A DNA stretch of 64,000 bases from Rothia sp035916755 (GCF_035916755.1 NZ_JAYWIX010000004.1:196096-260095), one strand, 5' to 3'. Positions 15,614 through 24,496 are shown, counted from the first letter of the stretch. Notes: generated by a model not told the origin, from the letters alone. Made by a program: numbers and translations.

Positions 15614-17710
15614 ATGTACCAGTTCCCCCGAGCCCTCTCGGTTGCAGCCCTTTCCGTGGCCCTGCTTGCAGGCCCCCTAGCAGCCTCACCCGCAGTAGCC
15701 GAGCAGGAACGTCCTACCCCTAGTGCCAGCCAGACAGCCCCCACCGCAGGCGAAGAAGCCTCGGCACGCACCGTCCTCACCGTCGAGCACACCGATGCCC
15801 TGGCCATGGCTCTAGCCGACGGCCAGCTAGATCTCTTCACCTACGCCGACCTACCCGGCGCCCCGCACACCCGCCTTGACCCCGCCCAGACGGTCTTCAA
15901 CCTGCAAGACCGCACTGAAACCAAGGTCAGCGTGCCCGCAGGGTTCGATTTTTTGGGTGCCGAGGGGTCAACCGTCTGGCTGGCACCCCAGACCCAGGTA
16001 GCCGGGGTTCTCTGGCCCGGCTGGAATACCGAGGGCATCCGCCCCGGTGAGCTGGTCAACGACACACTGACCATAGAACTCGTAAAAACCAAGGCCCCCG
16101 AGGGCGGTGCGGTCGAGGTCTTCCAGTCCTCCCCCTTCGGCACCGAGCGGGTCTTTAGCTCCCGCGAGAGCCTGTCCGCCCTACAGCAGCCGGTTGGTTC
16201 CCACGTGCACGCCAACTGGGCTTTCACCGCCACCGGTACCTATGAGCTCACTTTCCGCGCCAGTGCCACCCGGGCGGACGGCACCCCCGTCAGCGCCGAG
16301 CAGACCTACACCTTTGTGGTGGGGCAGCTCCCCGCCGAACTGGGCGGCTCAACCGAGGCCGCCCAGCCGACCGCTACTCCCTCCCCCAGCGCGGCACCCA
16401 AGATACCTTCACCTACTAACCCTGAGCCCAGCGCGCCTGCACCGGTAGAAACGACAGAGGCAGCGGCGTCCGAACCGGCAGCCCCCACCTACGCTCCCTT
16501 CAACCCGGCACCAGCCCCCGGCAGTAGCCAGGAAGGCACCAGCGCCCAGACCAGCCAGCAGCATGCGGCCCCGGCTGAGGGAGGCAGCCCCCAGGTTCAC
16601 CAGGCACCGGCTACCCAAAACCCAGCTCAACCACACCCCGCCCAGCAGCACTCAGTGGCAGGCGGCAGCGGGGGCACCGCGCCCCAGCAGTGCCTGGCCA
16701 CCGAGGAACTGGTAAAACCTGCCGAGCAATCCCAGCAGGGTGAGGCAGGTACGGCTAACCGGGCGTCCGCGCGCACCCTGGATAAGCCCGCCTTCACCAT
16801 CCAAAAGGCCGTCAACACAAGCACCGACAAAGCCACCAGCGGCCACTTCGACTTCGGAGCGGTGCTGAGCGGCGGCAATCTCTCGGCCCAGATCAAAGAC
16901 GACCGTACCTCCCCCGCCATCTGGAAGCAGTCCGATGCTCTGACCTTCGTGCTGGGTGACAGCGCCAAGACCACCATGCCCGGCGGCATGGGCCATATCG
17001 CCCCGGCCGGGGCCGAGATCTACCTAATTGGGGCAACCCAGCAGGCCACCGTACCCTGGGTCGGCTGGAACACCCAGCACCCCGAACTCGTTGCCCAGGC
17101 CTCCGGCCCAGCAACCCTCACCCTGACCGACCTGCAGGGTCCGGGTAGGCTGTCGGTCTTCCTCTCCGGCAACTTTGGATCAGCTGGAACCACCGTCTTT
17201 AACGGGGTGGGCGACTCCTTCTCGGTTCCGCTCAACACCCACCAGCACGCCAACTGGGTCTTCACCGCCCCCGGCGTTTACTCCGCGACCCTCACCTGGT
17301 CTGTGCCGCTCAAGAGCGGCGGGCAGGTTTCGGCCAGCGGCACCCTGAATTTTGAGGTGGGCGATATTGCTCGGGCTGAACAGCAGCCCCAGCAACAGGA
17401 CGCCGGTAGCGGCTCTAATTCCAAGGCCCCCGCAGGTGGTGGGCAGGGCTCTGTCGATAGCACCACCGGCCTGGTCACTCGACCCGACGGTTCCCAGGTG
17501 CGCATTGTGGGTAAGACCGCCGATGGGCGCGACTGCACCCTGAGCGAGGACGAACTCGCCAAGGCCCAGCAGGCTTCAGCCCGGGGCGAGCTGGCCTACA
17601 CCGGCACCTCATCAGCTGGCACCCTCGCCGCAGCCGGTGGCCTGGTCCTGCTGGCCGGGGCGGGCGTCCTGCTCTTTGCTCGCCGTCGCTCTGCCCGCCG
17701 TGCAGCGTAA
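15614..17710 (+). CDS. wall-anchored protein with two P-domain repeats (LAxTG)
   Basis: The ATG at 15614 gives a clean signal peptide (MYQFPRALSVAALSVALLAG, cut near ASPAVAEQ); a GTG 42 bases upstream is less likely. The 698-residue product has two actinobacterial anchored P domains, about residues 60-240 and 405-585, each with the W-x-GWNT motif and an HxHANW motif (SHVHANWAFT, THQHANWVFT). They are joined by a Pro/Ala/Ser-rich linker. The end has LAYTG, a hydrophobic segment and RRRSARR, a sortase signal. It probably captures zinc at the cell wall for the ABC transporter downstream. The substrate-binding gene overlaps its end. Confidence 0.85.
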   Translation: MYQFPRALSVAALSVALLAGPLAASPAVAEQERPTPSASQTAPTAGEEASARTVLTVEHTDALAMALADGQLDLFTYADLPGAPHTRLDPAQTVFNLQDRTETKVSVPAGFDFLGAEGSTVWLAPQTQVAGVLWPGWNTEGIRPGELVNDTLTIELVKTKAPEGGAVEVFQSSPFGTERVFSSRESLSALQQPVGSHVHANWAFTATGTYELTFRASATRADGTPVSAEQTYTFVVGQLPAELGGSTEAAQPTATPSPSAAPKIPSPTNPEPSAPAPVETTEAAASEPAAPTYAPFNPAPAPGSSQEGTSAQTSQQHAAPAEGGSPQVHQAPATQNPAQPHPAQQHSVAGGSGGTAPQQCLATEELVKPAEQSQQGEAGTANRASARTLDKPAFTIQKAVNTSTDKATSGHFDFGAVLSGGNLSAQIKDDRTSPAIWKQSDALTFVLGDSAKTTMPGGMGHIAPAGAEIYLIGATQQATVPWVGWNTQHPELVAQASGPATLTLTDLQGPGRLSVFLSGNFGSAGTTVFNGVGDSFSVPLNTHQHANWVFTAPGVYSATLTWSVPLKSGGQVSASGTLNFEVGDIARAEQQPQQQDAGSGSNSKAPAGGGQGSVDSTTGLVTRPDGSQVRIVGKTADGRDCTLSEDELAKAQQASARGELAYTGTSSAGTLAAAGGLVLLAGAGVLLFARRRSARRAA

Positions 17711-19274
17711 CCGACTACTCCGTTGTGTCCCGCTTCTGCTGACCGCCCTACTGGCCCTCACCGGTTGTGGCGGCGCAGGGGCCCGGGGGCAGGAGGGCCT
17801 GCAGGTGGTGGCATCCACTCCCATCCTGGCAGACCTGGCCACGGCCGTTGCCGGGGACAGGGCCCAGGTGACCTCCCTGGTACCAGCCGGGGCTGACCCC
17901 CACACCTACGAGCCCTCCCTGCGCGATGTTCGCGACGTAGCCTACGCCGACGTAGCCTTCACCAACGGCCTCTTGTTGGAGCAGCAGAAGCTGGTACGCA
18001 CGGTTGATGCAAACCTGCCCGAGGGGGCGCTTTCGGTGGCGGTTGCCGAAGAGATTGAGAGCTACGGGGGCAGCCTGATTCCGATTGTTGAGGACGCCTC
18101 CCTCGACTCCATCTGGCTGGGCCTGCGCACTTCCGGCGCCCCGCGCGATGCCGACCTGGGTCGTGACGCCTCAGTCACTTTCAGGGCCACTGCCGCCAGC
18201 GGACCGGGCCAGCTGGCCGCCTTTATCACCGGAACCTTCGGGTCGGTTGAGAAAGTGGCGGACTCCGGTGCGGACAGCAGCACACAGGCCGGGAATCTGG
18301 GGGAAACCTCCCTACCCCTTCAGGCCCACACCCATCTTTCATGGGCATATACTCAACCAGGTATATACTCCCTGGAGCTTGAAGCTCAGGCCCGCAGTGC
18401 CGACGGCGCGGCCCTGGACGGCCTCACCGACGTCCGCCCAACCACCGTGCACTTTTCCGTCGGCATCTCACCCGACGCCCAGGCCCGCGCCCTCCAGGAA
18501 GCCACAGGTCAGCCCGTCACCGTACTCGATGCCGGGCATGCCGACCTCACCGCCCAGCTCGACACCGGCCGCCTGGTGATTCGTACCGACTCCGACGGGC
18601 AGGTAGCTGAACACGACCCCGCCACCACCGTCATTGCGGTACCCTCCCGCACCCTGCAGGAGCTCCCCACCGGGCCCCAGTACCGCTTCCTCGGTAAACC
18701 CGGCGACCAGGTCTACCTGCTGGCCCAGGCGGTGCTGGGCAAGCACGTCCACGGCGAAATCGACCCACATATCTGGCACTCGGTTCCCAACGCCATGGCC
18801 GCCACCCAGCTCATGCGCGACGCCCTGACCGCCGCCGACCCCGCCGGGGCAGCCACCTACCGGGCCAACACCGAAGCCCTGCTCACCGAACTGGCAGGCA
18901 CCGACCGGGAACTCCACCGCATCTACGGCCAGCTCCCCGATGCCGCCAAGAACCTGGTCACCACCCACGACGGCTACCGCTACCTGGCCTCAACCTACGG
19001 GCTCACCGTCGCCGGCTACGTCTCCCCCGGCGCGGGCGTAGAACCCAGCATCCAGCAGCGCGAGCGCCTGCGCCGCACCATCGACGACCTGGCCGTGCCT
19101 GCCCTCTACACCGAACGCGGGTCGATGAACAGGACGCCGGTGCTCCAGCAGGTGGGCAACGAAACCGGGGTGCGGGTCTGCGAACTCTACTCTGACTCCC
19201 TCGATGCAGATGCCCCCAGCTACTCCCAGATGATGCTGTCCAACGCGCAGGCCATTACCGACTGTTCCACCTAG
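17700..19274 (+). CDS. anchored-repeat ABC transporter substrate-binding lipoprotein (ZnuA-like)
   Basis: GTG 17700 overlaps the previous gene by 11 bases and yields a lipoprotein signal with lipobox LTGC. The 524-residue protein is a split ZnuA-type (cluster A-I) binding protein. The N-half has VVASTPILADLATAVAGD and DPHTYEPSLRD; the C-half has HVHGEIDPHIWHSVPNA and TTHDGYRYLAS. Between them lies a P-domain-like insert of about 200 residues with the HTHLSWAYT motif, whose two halves appear in reversed order. It probably binds zinc and passes it to the permease of this operon. Manganese is an alternative. Confidence 0.85.
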   Translation: MQRNRLLRCVPLLLTALLALTGCGGAGARGQEGLQVVASTPILADLATAVAGDRAQVTSLVPAGADPHTYEPSLRDVRDVAYADVAFTNGLLLEQQKLVRTVDANLPEGALSVAVAEEIESYGGSLIPIVEDASLDSIWLGLRTSGAPRDADLGRDASVTFRATAASGPGQLAAFITGTFGSVEKVADSGADSSTQAGNLGETSLPLQAHTHLSWAYTQPGIYSLELEAQARSADGAALDGLTDVRPTTVHFSVGISPDAQARALQEATGQPVTVLDAGHADLTAQLDTGRLVIRTDSDGQVAEHDPATTVIAVPSRTLQELPTGPQYRFLGKPGDQVYLLAQAVLGKHVHGEIDPHIWHSVPNAMAATQLMRDALTAADPAGAATYRANTEALLTELAGTDRELHRIYGQLPDAAKNLVTTHDGYRYLASTYGLTVAGYVSPGAGVEPSIQQRERLRRTIDDLAVPALYTERGSMNRTPVLQQVGNETGVRVCELYSDSLDADAPSYSQMMLSNAQAITDCST

Positions 19275-19287
19275 CCCAAGGATTTCC

Positions 19288-20328
19288 ATGAAAGTCTCTC
19301 CCCGATTCACTACCGCCCTGGCCCTAGCAGCCCTGCTGGTGCCTGCGTCCGCTCTGACCCCCGCAGCCTACGCGGCCGAAGAGAACAAGAGCGCCGAAGA
19401 GCGCGCCCTGGAGCAAACCCTCTCTCCCGACGAGCCGGTAGTAACCGGCCAGCATGAGATTGCCGCCGGGCATGTCGATATGGGCCCGGCCTTCGTCGAG
19501 GGCTCCTGGGAACTCATGTTCCGTGACGATTCAACCACCGAGCCGGTTTGGCGCGACCCTGCCGAGGTGGTGCTGCGCGGTAACGACACTGCCATGATGG
19601 CTGTGCCCGACGACCCCCGCTACTCCTTTGTGCAGGCAGCCGCCGGTGAGCAGGTCTACGTGATCCCGCAGACCGAACTGGCCGGGGTGGTCTGGCCCGG
19701 CTGGAATACCCAGAACCCCCAGGTGGTGGAGCGCCTGGGCCGCGGCGTCACCTTCACTCTTGAAGGGGTAGAGGGCCCCGGCGGCTTCTCCATGTACCTG
19801 GAAAACGGCACCTTTGGGGCACCGGAAGTGCTATGGACCTCCGATGCCACCGACCCCCAGGACATCTTCGTTGAACCCAACGTGCACTCCCACGCTAATT
19901 GGGTCTTCACCGCCCCCGGCGCCTACTACCTGACCGTGCGCGCCCACGCTGAGCTGGCCGACGGCACCGTCGTCAGCGACACCGCCCGCCTGCTTTTCGC
20001 CGTGGGTTCTGAAGTAACGAATGAGCAGGTCTTTGCCGGGGCGGACGCCCTCGGTGCAGTTGACGAGGGCAGCCCAGCTGGCGAGAGCCAGGGGGAAGAC
20101 CAGGACACGAGCGCCCAGGCCACCGAGGCGACCTCCACCGCTGCGGCGGCTGGCGATTCAAGCACCGGCAGTGAAGCAGGGAACAGCGACTCCACCCTGC
20201 CGGTTGGCCTCATCGCCGGTGGTGGTGCGGCCCTTCTGGCCCTCATCGTCGGTGGTGTCCTCATAGCCCGCCGCTCCGCAGCCGCTAAGGCTGAAGCCTT
20301 CAAAGACTCCGCCGGGGGCCGGGCATGA
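19288..20328 (+). CDS. membrane-anchored P-domain protein of the zinc transporter
   Basis: A 346-residue protein with a signal peptide (cut near TPAAYAAEE), one anchored P domain at about residues 50-245 with VVWPGWNTQNP and VHSHANWVFTAPGAYYL, a Ser/Thr/Ala-rich stalk, and a C-terminal membrane segment (LPVGLIAGGGAALLALIVGG) followed by basic residues. No LPxTG-like motif is present, so it is probably held by this segment alone. The gene starts 13 bases after the binding protein and overlaps the ATPase gene by four. Homologues are known as ABC-transporter-associated repeat proteins. Confidence 0.82.
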   Translation: MKVSPRFTTALALAALLVPASALTPAAYAAEENKSAEERALEQTLSPDEPVVTGQHEIAAGHVDMGPAFVEGSWELMFRDDSTTEPVWRDPAEVVLRGNDTAMMAVPDDPRYSFVQAAAGEQVYVIPQTELAGVVWPGWNTQNPQVVERLGRGVTFTLEGVEGPGGFSMYLENGTFGAPEVLWTSDATDPQDIFVEPNVHSHANWVFTAPGAYYLTVRAHAELADGTVVSDTARLLFAVGSEVTNEQVFAGADALGAVDEGSPAGESQGEDQDTSAQATEATSTAAAAGDSSTGSEAGNSDSTLPVGLIAGGGAALLALIVGGVLIARRSAAAKAEAFKDSAGGRA

Positions 20329-21104
20329 CCGCAGTTTCCCCTCACCCGGCCCGAGAAACTCGGGTGGGGGCGTCCACACCGACCGTCACCATTAGCGGCC
20401 TGCATGCAGGCTACCCGGGGCGGCCCGTCCTGACCGGCCTCAACCTAACCCTGCACCCCGGCGAATTCGTCGGCCTGATTGGGGCGAACGGTGCAGGCAA
20501 AACTACCCTGCTGCGCTCCCTGCTCGGACTTGTGCCCATCGGTCAGGGGCAGATCGATATCCTCGGCACCCCGCCCCTCAAAGCCCGCGCCCACATCGGC
20601 TACGTGCCTCAAAAACACCTCTTCCAATGGGACTTCCCCATCACCGTCGAAAACGCCGTGATGAGCGGGCGCACCCGCGCCATCGGCTGGTTCCGCCGCC
20701 CCGGCCGCGCCGACTGGCAGGCCGTCTATTCAGCCCTTGAGAAGGCCGAACTCACCGACCTCAAAGACCGCCCCGTGGGCGAACTTTCCGGCGGGCAAAA
20801 GCAGCGAGTCCTGCTGGCTCGTGCGCTGGCGTCCGCCCCCAGGCTCCTACTGCTGGATGAACCCTTCACCGGTGTAGACGCTCCCACCCAGGACTCCCTC
20901 AACCGCCTCTACCGGTCGCTAGCCGCCGAAGGGATGACCATTCTGATGTCCACCCACGACATGGTTGCCGCCCGCGCCTGGTGCTCCCGCATCATCGGGG
21001 TGCGCGGCCACCTCGCCGTGGACGCCCCTGCTCAAGAACACAGCGTCGAAGAACTCTACGCCTTCCTGCACGGCCAGCACGAAGGGTGTGAACGAGCCCT
21101 ATGA
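20325..21104 (+). CDS. anchored-repeat ABC transporter, ATP-binding subunit
   Basis: A 259-residue ABC ATPase with Walker A GANGAGKTT near residue 60, the Q-loop PQKHLFQWDFP, the signature LSGGQKQRV near 155, Walker B LLLLDEPF and the H-loop STHD. The order and the ZnuC-like PITVENAVMSGR stretch fit zinc/manganese importers. It overlaps both neighbours by four bases (ATGA), a tight operon arrangement. Confidence 0.9.
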   Translation: MTAVSPHPARETRVGASTPTVTISGLHAGYPGRPVLTGLNLTLHPGEFVGLIGANGAGKTTLLRSLLGLVPIGQGQIDILGTPPLKARAHIGYVPQKHLFQWDFPITVENAVMSGRTRAIGWFRRPGRADWQAVYSALEKAELTDLKDRPVGELSGGQKQRVLLARALASAPRLLLLDEPFTGVDAPTQDSLNRLYRSLAAEGMTILMSTHDMVAARAWCSRIIGVRGHLAVDAPAQEHSVEELYAFLHGQHEGCERAL

Positions 21105-21964
21105 TTACTCCTTTCGAATTTATCCAAGACCTTTTCAACCCTAACCTGGCTTTCCTGGCACGAGCGCTGGCGGCGGTCGTCCTAGCCTCCCTGATTACTG
21201 GGCTGGTGGGCTGCCACGTGGTCATGCGCGGCATGGTCTTCATCGGTGACGCTGTTGCCCACTCAGTTTTCCCCGGCCTGGCAGTGGCCTTTGTGGTGGG
21301 CGGATCGCTGGTGGTGGGCGGCCTGGTGGCAGGCGTCATCACCGCTATTTTGGTGGCGATTTTTAGCCAGAACCAGAAGCTCAAAGAGGACTCGGTTATC
21401 GGTATTTTCTTTGCCGGGTCCTTCGCTCTGGGTATCACCATCATTTCCTTGGCGCCGGGCTACTCGGGGTCGGTGCAGGACTTTTTGTTTGGTTCTATCG
21501 TGGGCATTTCAAACGCGGACGTCGCCCAGGCCGCGGCGATTGCGGCTGTACTGGCCCTTGTGTTGGGGCTCTTCCATAAGGAAATTGTGGCCGTATCGCT
21601 TGATAAGGAGAGTGCCAAGGCCGCGGGTCTGCCGGTGCTGGCCCTGGATATCCTGCTCTATGTGGTAGTCACAGTATCGGTTGTGATTTCTCTTCAGACC
21701 CTGGGTAATGTGCTGGTGCTAGCTCTGCTGGTGGTTCCGGCGGCGAGCGCCCGCCTGCTCTGTTCCACGCTGGGGCGCATGATGGTCTTTGCACCGGCCT
21801 TTGGGGCAGTGACATCCACGGTGGGGCTTTATCTTTCCTGGGCTTTCAACCTGCCTACCGGTGGCGTCATCGTGCTGACCATGATTGCCGGGTTCCTGAT
21901 CTGTTGGGCGGTCAGTCGGGTACTTCACGGCCGCTTCCCCCTGAAAAGTGCAGCTTCCCGTTAA
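21101..21964 (+). CDS. anchored-repeat ABC transporter, permease subunit (ZnuB family)
   Basis: A 287-residue membrane protein with about eight segments. It shows the ABC-3 family features GCHVVMRGMVFIGDAVAHSVFPG near the start, EDSVIGIFFAGSFALGI, the DKESAKAAGLPV coupling-helix region and LLVVPAASARLL. It would move zinc (or manganese) through the membrane with the ATPase encoded just before it. After the stop, GAAAAGTGCA-type arms at 21943-21952 and 21981-21990 can pair, a weak candidate terminator. Confidence 0.9.
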   Translation: MITPFEFIQDLFNPNLAFLARALAAVVLASLITGLVGCHVVMRGMVFIGDAVAHSVFPGLAVAFVVGGSLVVGGLVAGVITAILVAIFSQNQKLKEDSVIGIFFAGSFALGITIISLAPGYSGSVQDFLFGSIVGISNADVAQAAAIAAVLALVLGLFHKEIVAVSLDKESAKAAGLPVLALDILLYVVVTVSVVISLQTLGNVLVLALLVVPAASARLLCSTLGRMMVFAPAFGAVTSTVGLYLSWAFNLPTGGVIVLTMIAGFLICWAVSRVLHGRFPLKSAASR

Positions 21965-22089
21965 AAAAGTGACAGGCACGTGCACTTTTCCGGGGCATCT
22001 TCTGGGGAGATTTACCCTCTACTTGCTTTTGGCTCCTGACACCGGAAAGATAGTAAGTGAACTGTTATCAATCAAGTGAAGGAGCGCCC

Positions 22090-22410
22090 GTGATTTTCAT
22101 TGTTGTGAAGTACCAGGTTAAGGACGGCGACCGCGAAGGCTTTTTGGCTGCTACCCGTGAGTTCACCGAAGCTACCCGCGCTGAGCCGGGCAATAAGTGG
22201 TTTGAGTGGTCACTGAGCGTTGAGGACCCCAACGAGGTTGTTCTGGTTGAGGCTTTTGAGGACGACGCCGCGGCAGCTCACGTAGAGTCAGACCACTTCG
22301 CCAAGGGACTGGAAGCTATGAAGCCCTGGCTGGCCGAGACTCCCAAGATTATTTCTCGCACGATCGACGGCAATGACTGGGATGAAATGGGAGAGCTGAA
22401 AATTTCGTAG
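22090..22410 (+). CDS. antibiotic-biosynthesis-monooxygenase (ABM) domain protein, putative quinol monooxygenase
   Basis: The GTG at 22090 has AAGGAG six bases upstream; the longer frame lacks a signal. The 106-residue product is one ABM domain: FIVVKYQVKDGDREGFLAATREF, then the central NKWFEWSLSVEDPNEVVLVEAFEDDAAAAHVESDHF motif, with the His that ends the family's conserved core. These small ferredoxin-like proteins (YgiN type) act on quinols or are electron-transfer or heme-related enzymes. A perfect terminator follows, so the gene is probably monocistronic. Confidence 0.85.
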   Translation: MIFIVVKYQVKDGDREGFLAATREFTEATRAEPGNKWFEWSLSVEDPNEVVLVEAFEDDAAAAHVESDHFAKGLEAMKPWLAETPKIISRTIDGNDWDEMGELKIS

Positions 22411-22422
22411 CTTTCCCGTACC

Positions 22423-22460
22423 AGGACGCCGGTGGGCAGGTAGTTGCCCACCGGCGTCCT
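22423..22460 (+). terminator. intrinsic terminator built on the GGACGCCGG word
   Basis: AGGACGCCGGTGGGCA and TGCCCACCGGCGTCCT form a perfect 16-bp stem around a six-base loop, followed by TGTTTTTG. The stem is made of two inverted copies of the repeated word AGGACGCCGG. Confidence 0.9.
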
Positions 22461-22587
22461 TGTTTTTGTTCTCGGTCTTGTGCCCGGGGTGTTGGGCTGG
22501 GGGTTATCTCTTGACCGATTGACTAGAATGGGTGTAGAGGTCGCCGTGGGGCGTCCTGATTTTTACTGCCTACGACCGGGGAGCCAC

Positions 22588-23409
22588 ATGACTTTGCCGA
22601 ACGCCGCCCAGGCCCACCACGATGAGCATCTTGATGCCGACCATGCGTCGGTTTCGCTTGCTGTTTCTACCGTGATTTTGGCTCTGCGACGTAAGGAGGG
22701 CGAGTCTCAACATTCGCTGTGGCTGCCTCTGGTGCGTCGTTTGCGTGAGCCTTATAAGGGTCAGTGGGCTTTGCCGGGTGGCCCTCTCCAGCCCGATATG
22801 TCTCTTGAAGAGGCCGCTGGTTATACCCTTCAGCGGGCGACCGGCCTGGTGCCGGGGTATCTTGAGCAGCTCTATGCTTTTGGCGATGTTCACCGCACCC
22901 CGGATTACAAGATTATGCGTGAGGGTGGCTCTCTGCCTGTTCCCGCTGAGGAAGACCGGCATGAGCGTGTGGTGTCGGTGATTTACTGGGCGTCGATCCC
23001 CCAGACCGAGGTGAACCGAACCCGCGTGCACGAGAATATCCGCTGGTTCCCGATTGACGAGCTCCCTATCCTGGCGTTTGACCATAACGAGATCGTTGAG
23101 TACGCCCTCTACCGCCTGCAGAATAAGGTGGAGTACTCCCGCATCGCCCACTCCTTCTTGGGTGAGGAGTTCACGCTCGCCCAGCTGCGTGAGGTCTACG
23201 AAGCGATTTTAGGTCGGGCGCTTGACCCGGCGAACTTCCGCCGTCAGATTGCGGCGTCCAAGTCTATTATTGATACAGGTAAGCGTGTTGAGGGGACCCG
23301 CCACCGCCCGCCGCGTCTTTACCGTTACAATCACTCGCGTGCTTTCGCGGATCAGGGCCCTCTGGGCATGTACCGTGAGGCCGCCTATAACGCCGAACAG
23401 GGGAAGTAA
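22588..23409 (+). CDS. NrtR-type Nudix transcriptional regulator/hydrolase
   Basis: The ATG at 22588 has GGGGAG five bases upstream, unlike the longer frame. The 273-residue product has a Nudix domain at about residues 25-155 (with KGQWALPGGPLQPDMSLEEAAGYTLQRATGL) and a C-terminal winged helix (about 185-260, FTLAQLREVYEAILGRALDPANFRRQI, then RPPRLYRYN), the NrtR arrangement. NrtR-type proteins bind ADP-ribose and repress NAD-biosynthesis genes. The Nudix box here lacks the full catalytic REUxEE pattern (EEAAGYTLQRATGL), as in regulatory members. No NAD genes are nearby, so its target is unknown. Confidence 0.85.
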   Translation: MTLPNAAQAHHDEHLDADHASVSLAVSTVILALRRKEGESQHSLWLPLVRRLREPYKGQWALPGGPLQPDMSLEEAAGYTLQRATGLVPGYLEQLYAFGDVHRTPDYKIMREGGSLPVPAEEDRHERVVSVIYWASIPQTEVNRTRVHENIRWFPIDELPILAFDHNEIVEYALYRLQNKVEYSRIAHSFLGEEFTLAQLREVYEAILGRALDPANFRRQIAASKSIIDTGKRVEGTRHRPPRLYRYNHSRAFADQGPLGMYREAAYNAEQGK

Positions 23410-23413
23410 ATTT

Positions 23414-24268
23414 ATGAAGCGCCTAGTGCCCTTAGTAGCAGTCACTGTGCTCGCTTTATCTGCATGCGGGTCACCCACAGAAGCAACCCCTGAAGCGAAC
23501 CCCACCATTACATACACCGATGGTATGACCGCCACTGTAGTTTCCGTGGAATCGGCTAACACATTTACCGCCAATATCGATGGAGTTGAGAAAGAAGTTC
23601 GGTTAATCAACACCGCGGCTCCTTCGAGCAATGGCGTTGCTTTATCAAGCACTTGTCTCATCGATGAGTCCAAGGCTCTTCTTGCGGAGAAGCTACCCGA
23701 AGGTAGCCAGGTAACTCTGAATTTTGATGAGTCCCAGCGCGGGGCAACGGGCTACGTTGAGGCCGCCGTGTATGCGGGGGACGCTTTTATCAACCGTGAT
23801 ATGGCGCGGGCTGGCATGGTTGCTACCACCTTTACCAGCAATGCAGATGAGTTCTACGGCGAGATTTCTCAGGCTCAGCAGGATGCTGCCAATGAGGGTC
23901 TTGGTCTCTATTCCAAGGACATCGAATGTACCATTCCTGCTCAAATCCAGGCGCAAAAGACAGCCGTAGAGGACGCTAAAAGCTGGGAAGTGGACACATC
24001 AGCCGAAGCACCGCTAGAGCAAAAGCAACGTGAAAACGAACGCCAGGCTATCTACCGTGACGCCTCTGCGGTGTACAAGGACTTAGAAGAACAAACTAAA
24101 GCTCCCGCTCAGTGGGTAGGGTCAATCGTGACCCTAGACGCCGTGAAAGCACAGCTAAATGAACTCCGTTCACTTCTGGGCGATGACTTCTACCCTGAGA
24201 ACGGCGCCAGCGTGAACCAGCAGAAGAAGGCTGAGGCTGAGGCCACCCCGGTGCGCCCGGGTTCCTAA
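23414..24268 (+). CDS. lipoprotein with a degenerate staphylococcal-nuclease-like domain
   Basis: The ATG at 23414 follows the NrtR stop by four bases and gives a lipoprotein signal (LVAVTVLALSACGS, lipobox LSAC). The 284-residue product then has an SNase/OB-like domain at about residues 35-165 (EVRLINTAAPS, GAVAAVYAG-like AAVYAGDAFINRDMARAGMVA, QQDAANEGLGLYSKD) and a Glu/Gln/Lys-rich C-terminal region. The active-site DTPE of thermonucleases is replaced by NTAAP, so nuclease activity is doubtful. It may be a binding or scaffold protein on the cell surface. Confidence 0.72.
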   Translation: MKRLVPLVAVTVLALSACGSPTEATPEANPTITYTDGMTATVVSVESANTFTANIDGVEKEVRLINTAAPSSNGVALSSTCLIDESKALLAEKLPEGSQVTLNFDESQRGATGYVEAAVYAGDAFINRDMARAGMVATTFTSNADEFYGEISQAQQDAANEGLGLYSKDIECTIPAQIQAQKTAVEDAKSWEVDTSAEAPLEQKQRENERQAIYRDASAVYKDLEEQTKAPAQWVGSIVTLDAVKAQLNELRSLLGDDFYPENGASVNQQKKAEAEATPVRPGS

Positions 24269-24441
24269 AAGGGCTGAGCTCAGCGGACGCCGTCCCTCGC
24301 TCCCCTGCCTCTTGGCAGGCGGGTGAGAGAATCTACAGCTTCTAGGAGCTCTTTGCTACCTATTCCCTGGGCATTATTTACACTGGTGAGAGCAAAATTT
24401 AGAGGGTGAACATGCCAGTATTACAGTCCCAGGTTGCGATT

Positions 24442-24496
24442 AAAAGCCGGGTGCCGGCGTCCGCTCTGGTGAGAAGGACGCCGGCACCCGGCTTTT
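24442..24496. terminator. bidirectional intrinsic terminator between nuclease-like gene and sodA
   Basis: A perfect 21-bp stem (AAAAGCCGGGTGCCGGCGTCC against its complement) with a 13-base loop and T-runs on both sides. It serves two convergent genes and again carries inverted GGCGTCC/GGACGCC words. Confidence 0.92.

Noticed and set aside
21943..21990. GAAAAGTGCA/TGCACTTTTC arms after the zinc permease gene as a firm terminator
   Set aside because: The arms are only ten bases and 28 bases apart with no T-run, so it stays a weak remark inside the permease entry.
24350..24440. Short frame with start MPVLQSQVAI before the convergent terminator
   Set aside because: It has a partial ribosome-binding site but runs into the terminator stem and has no homologue that I know.
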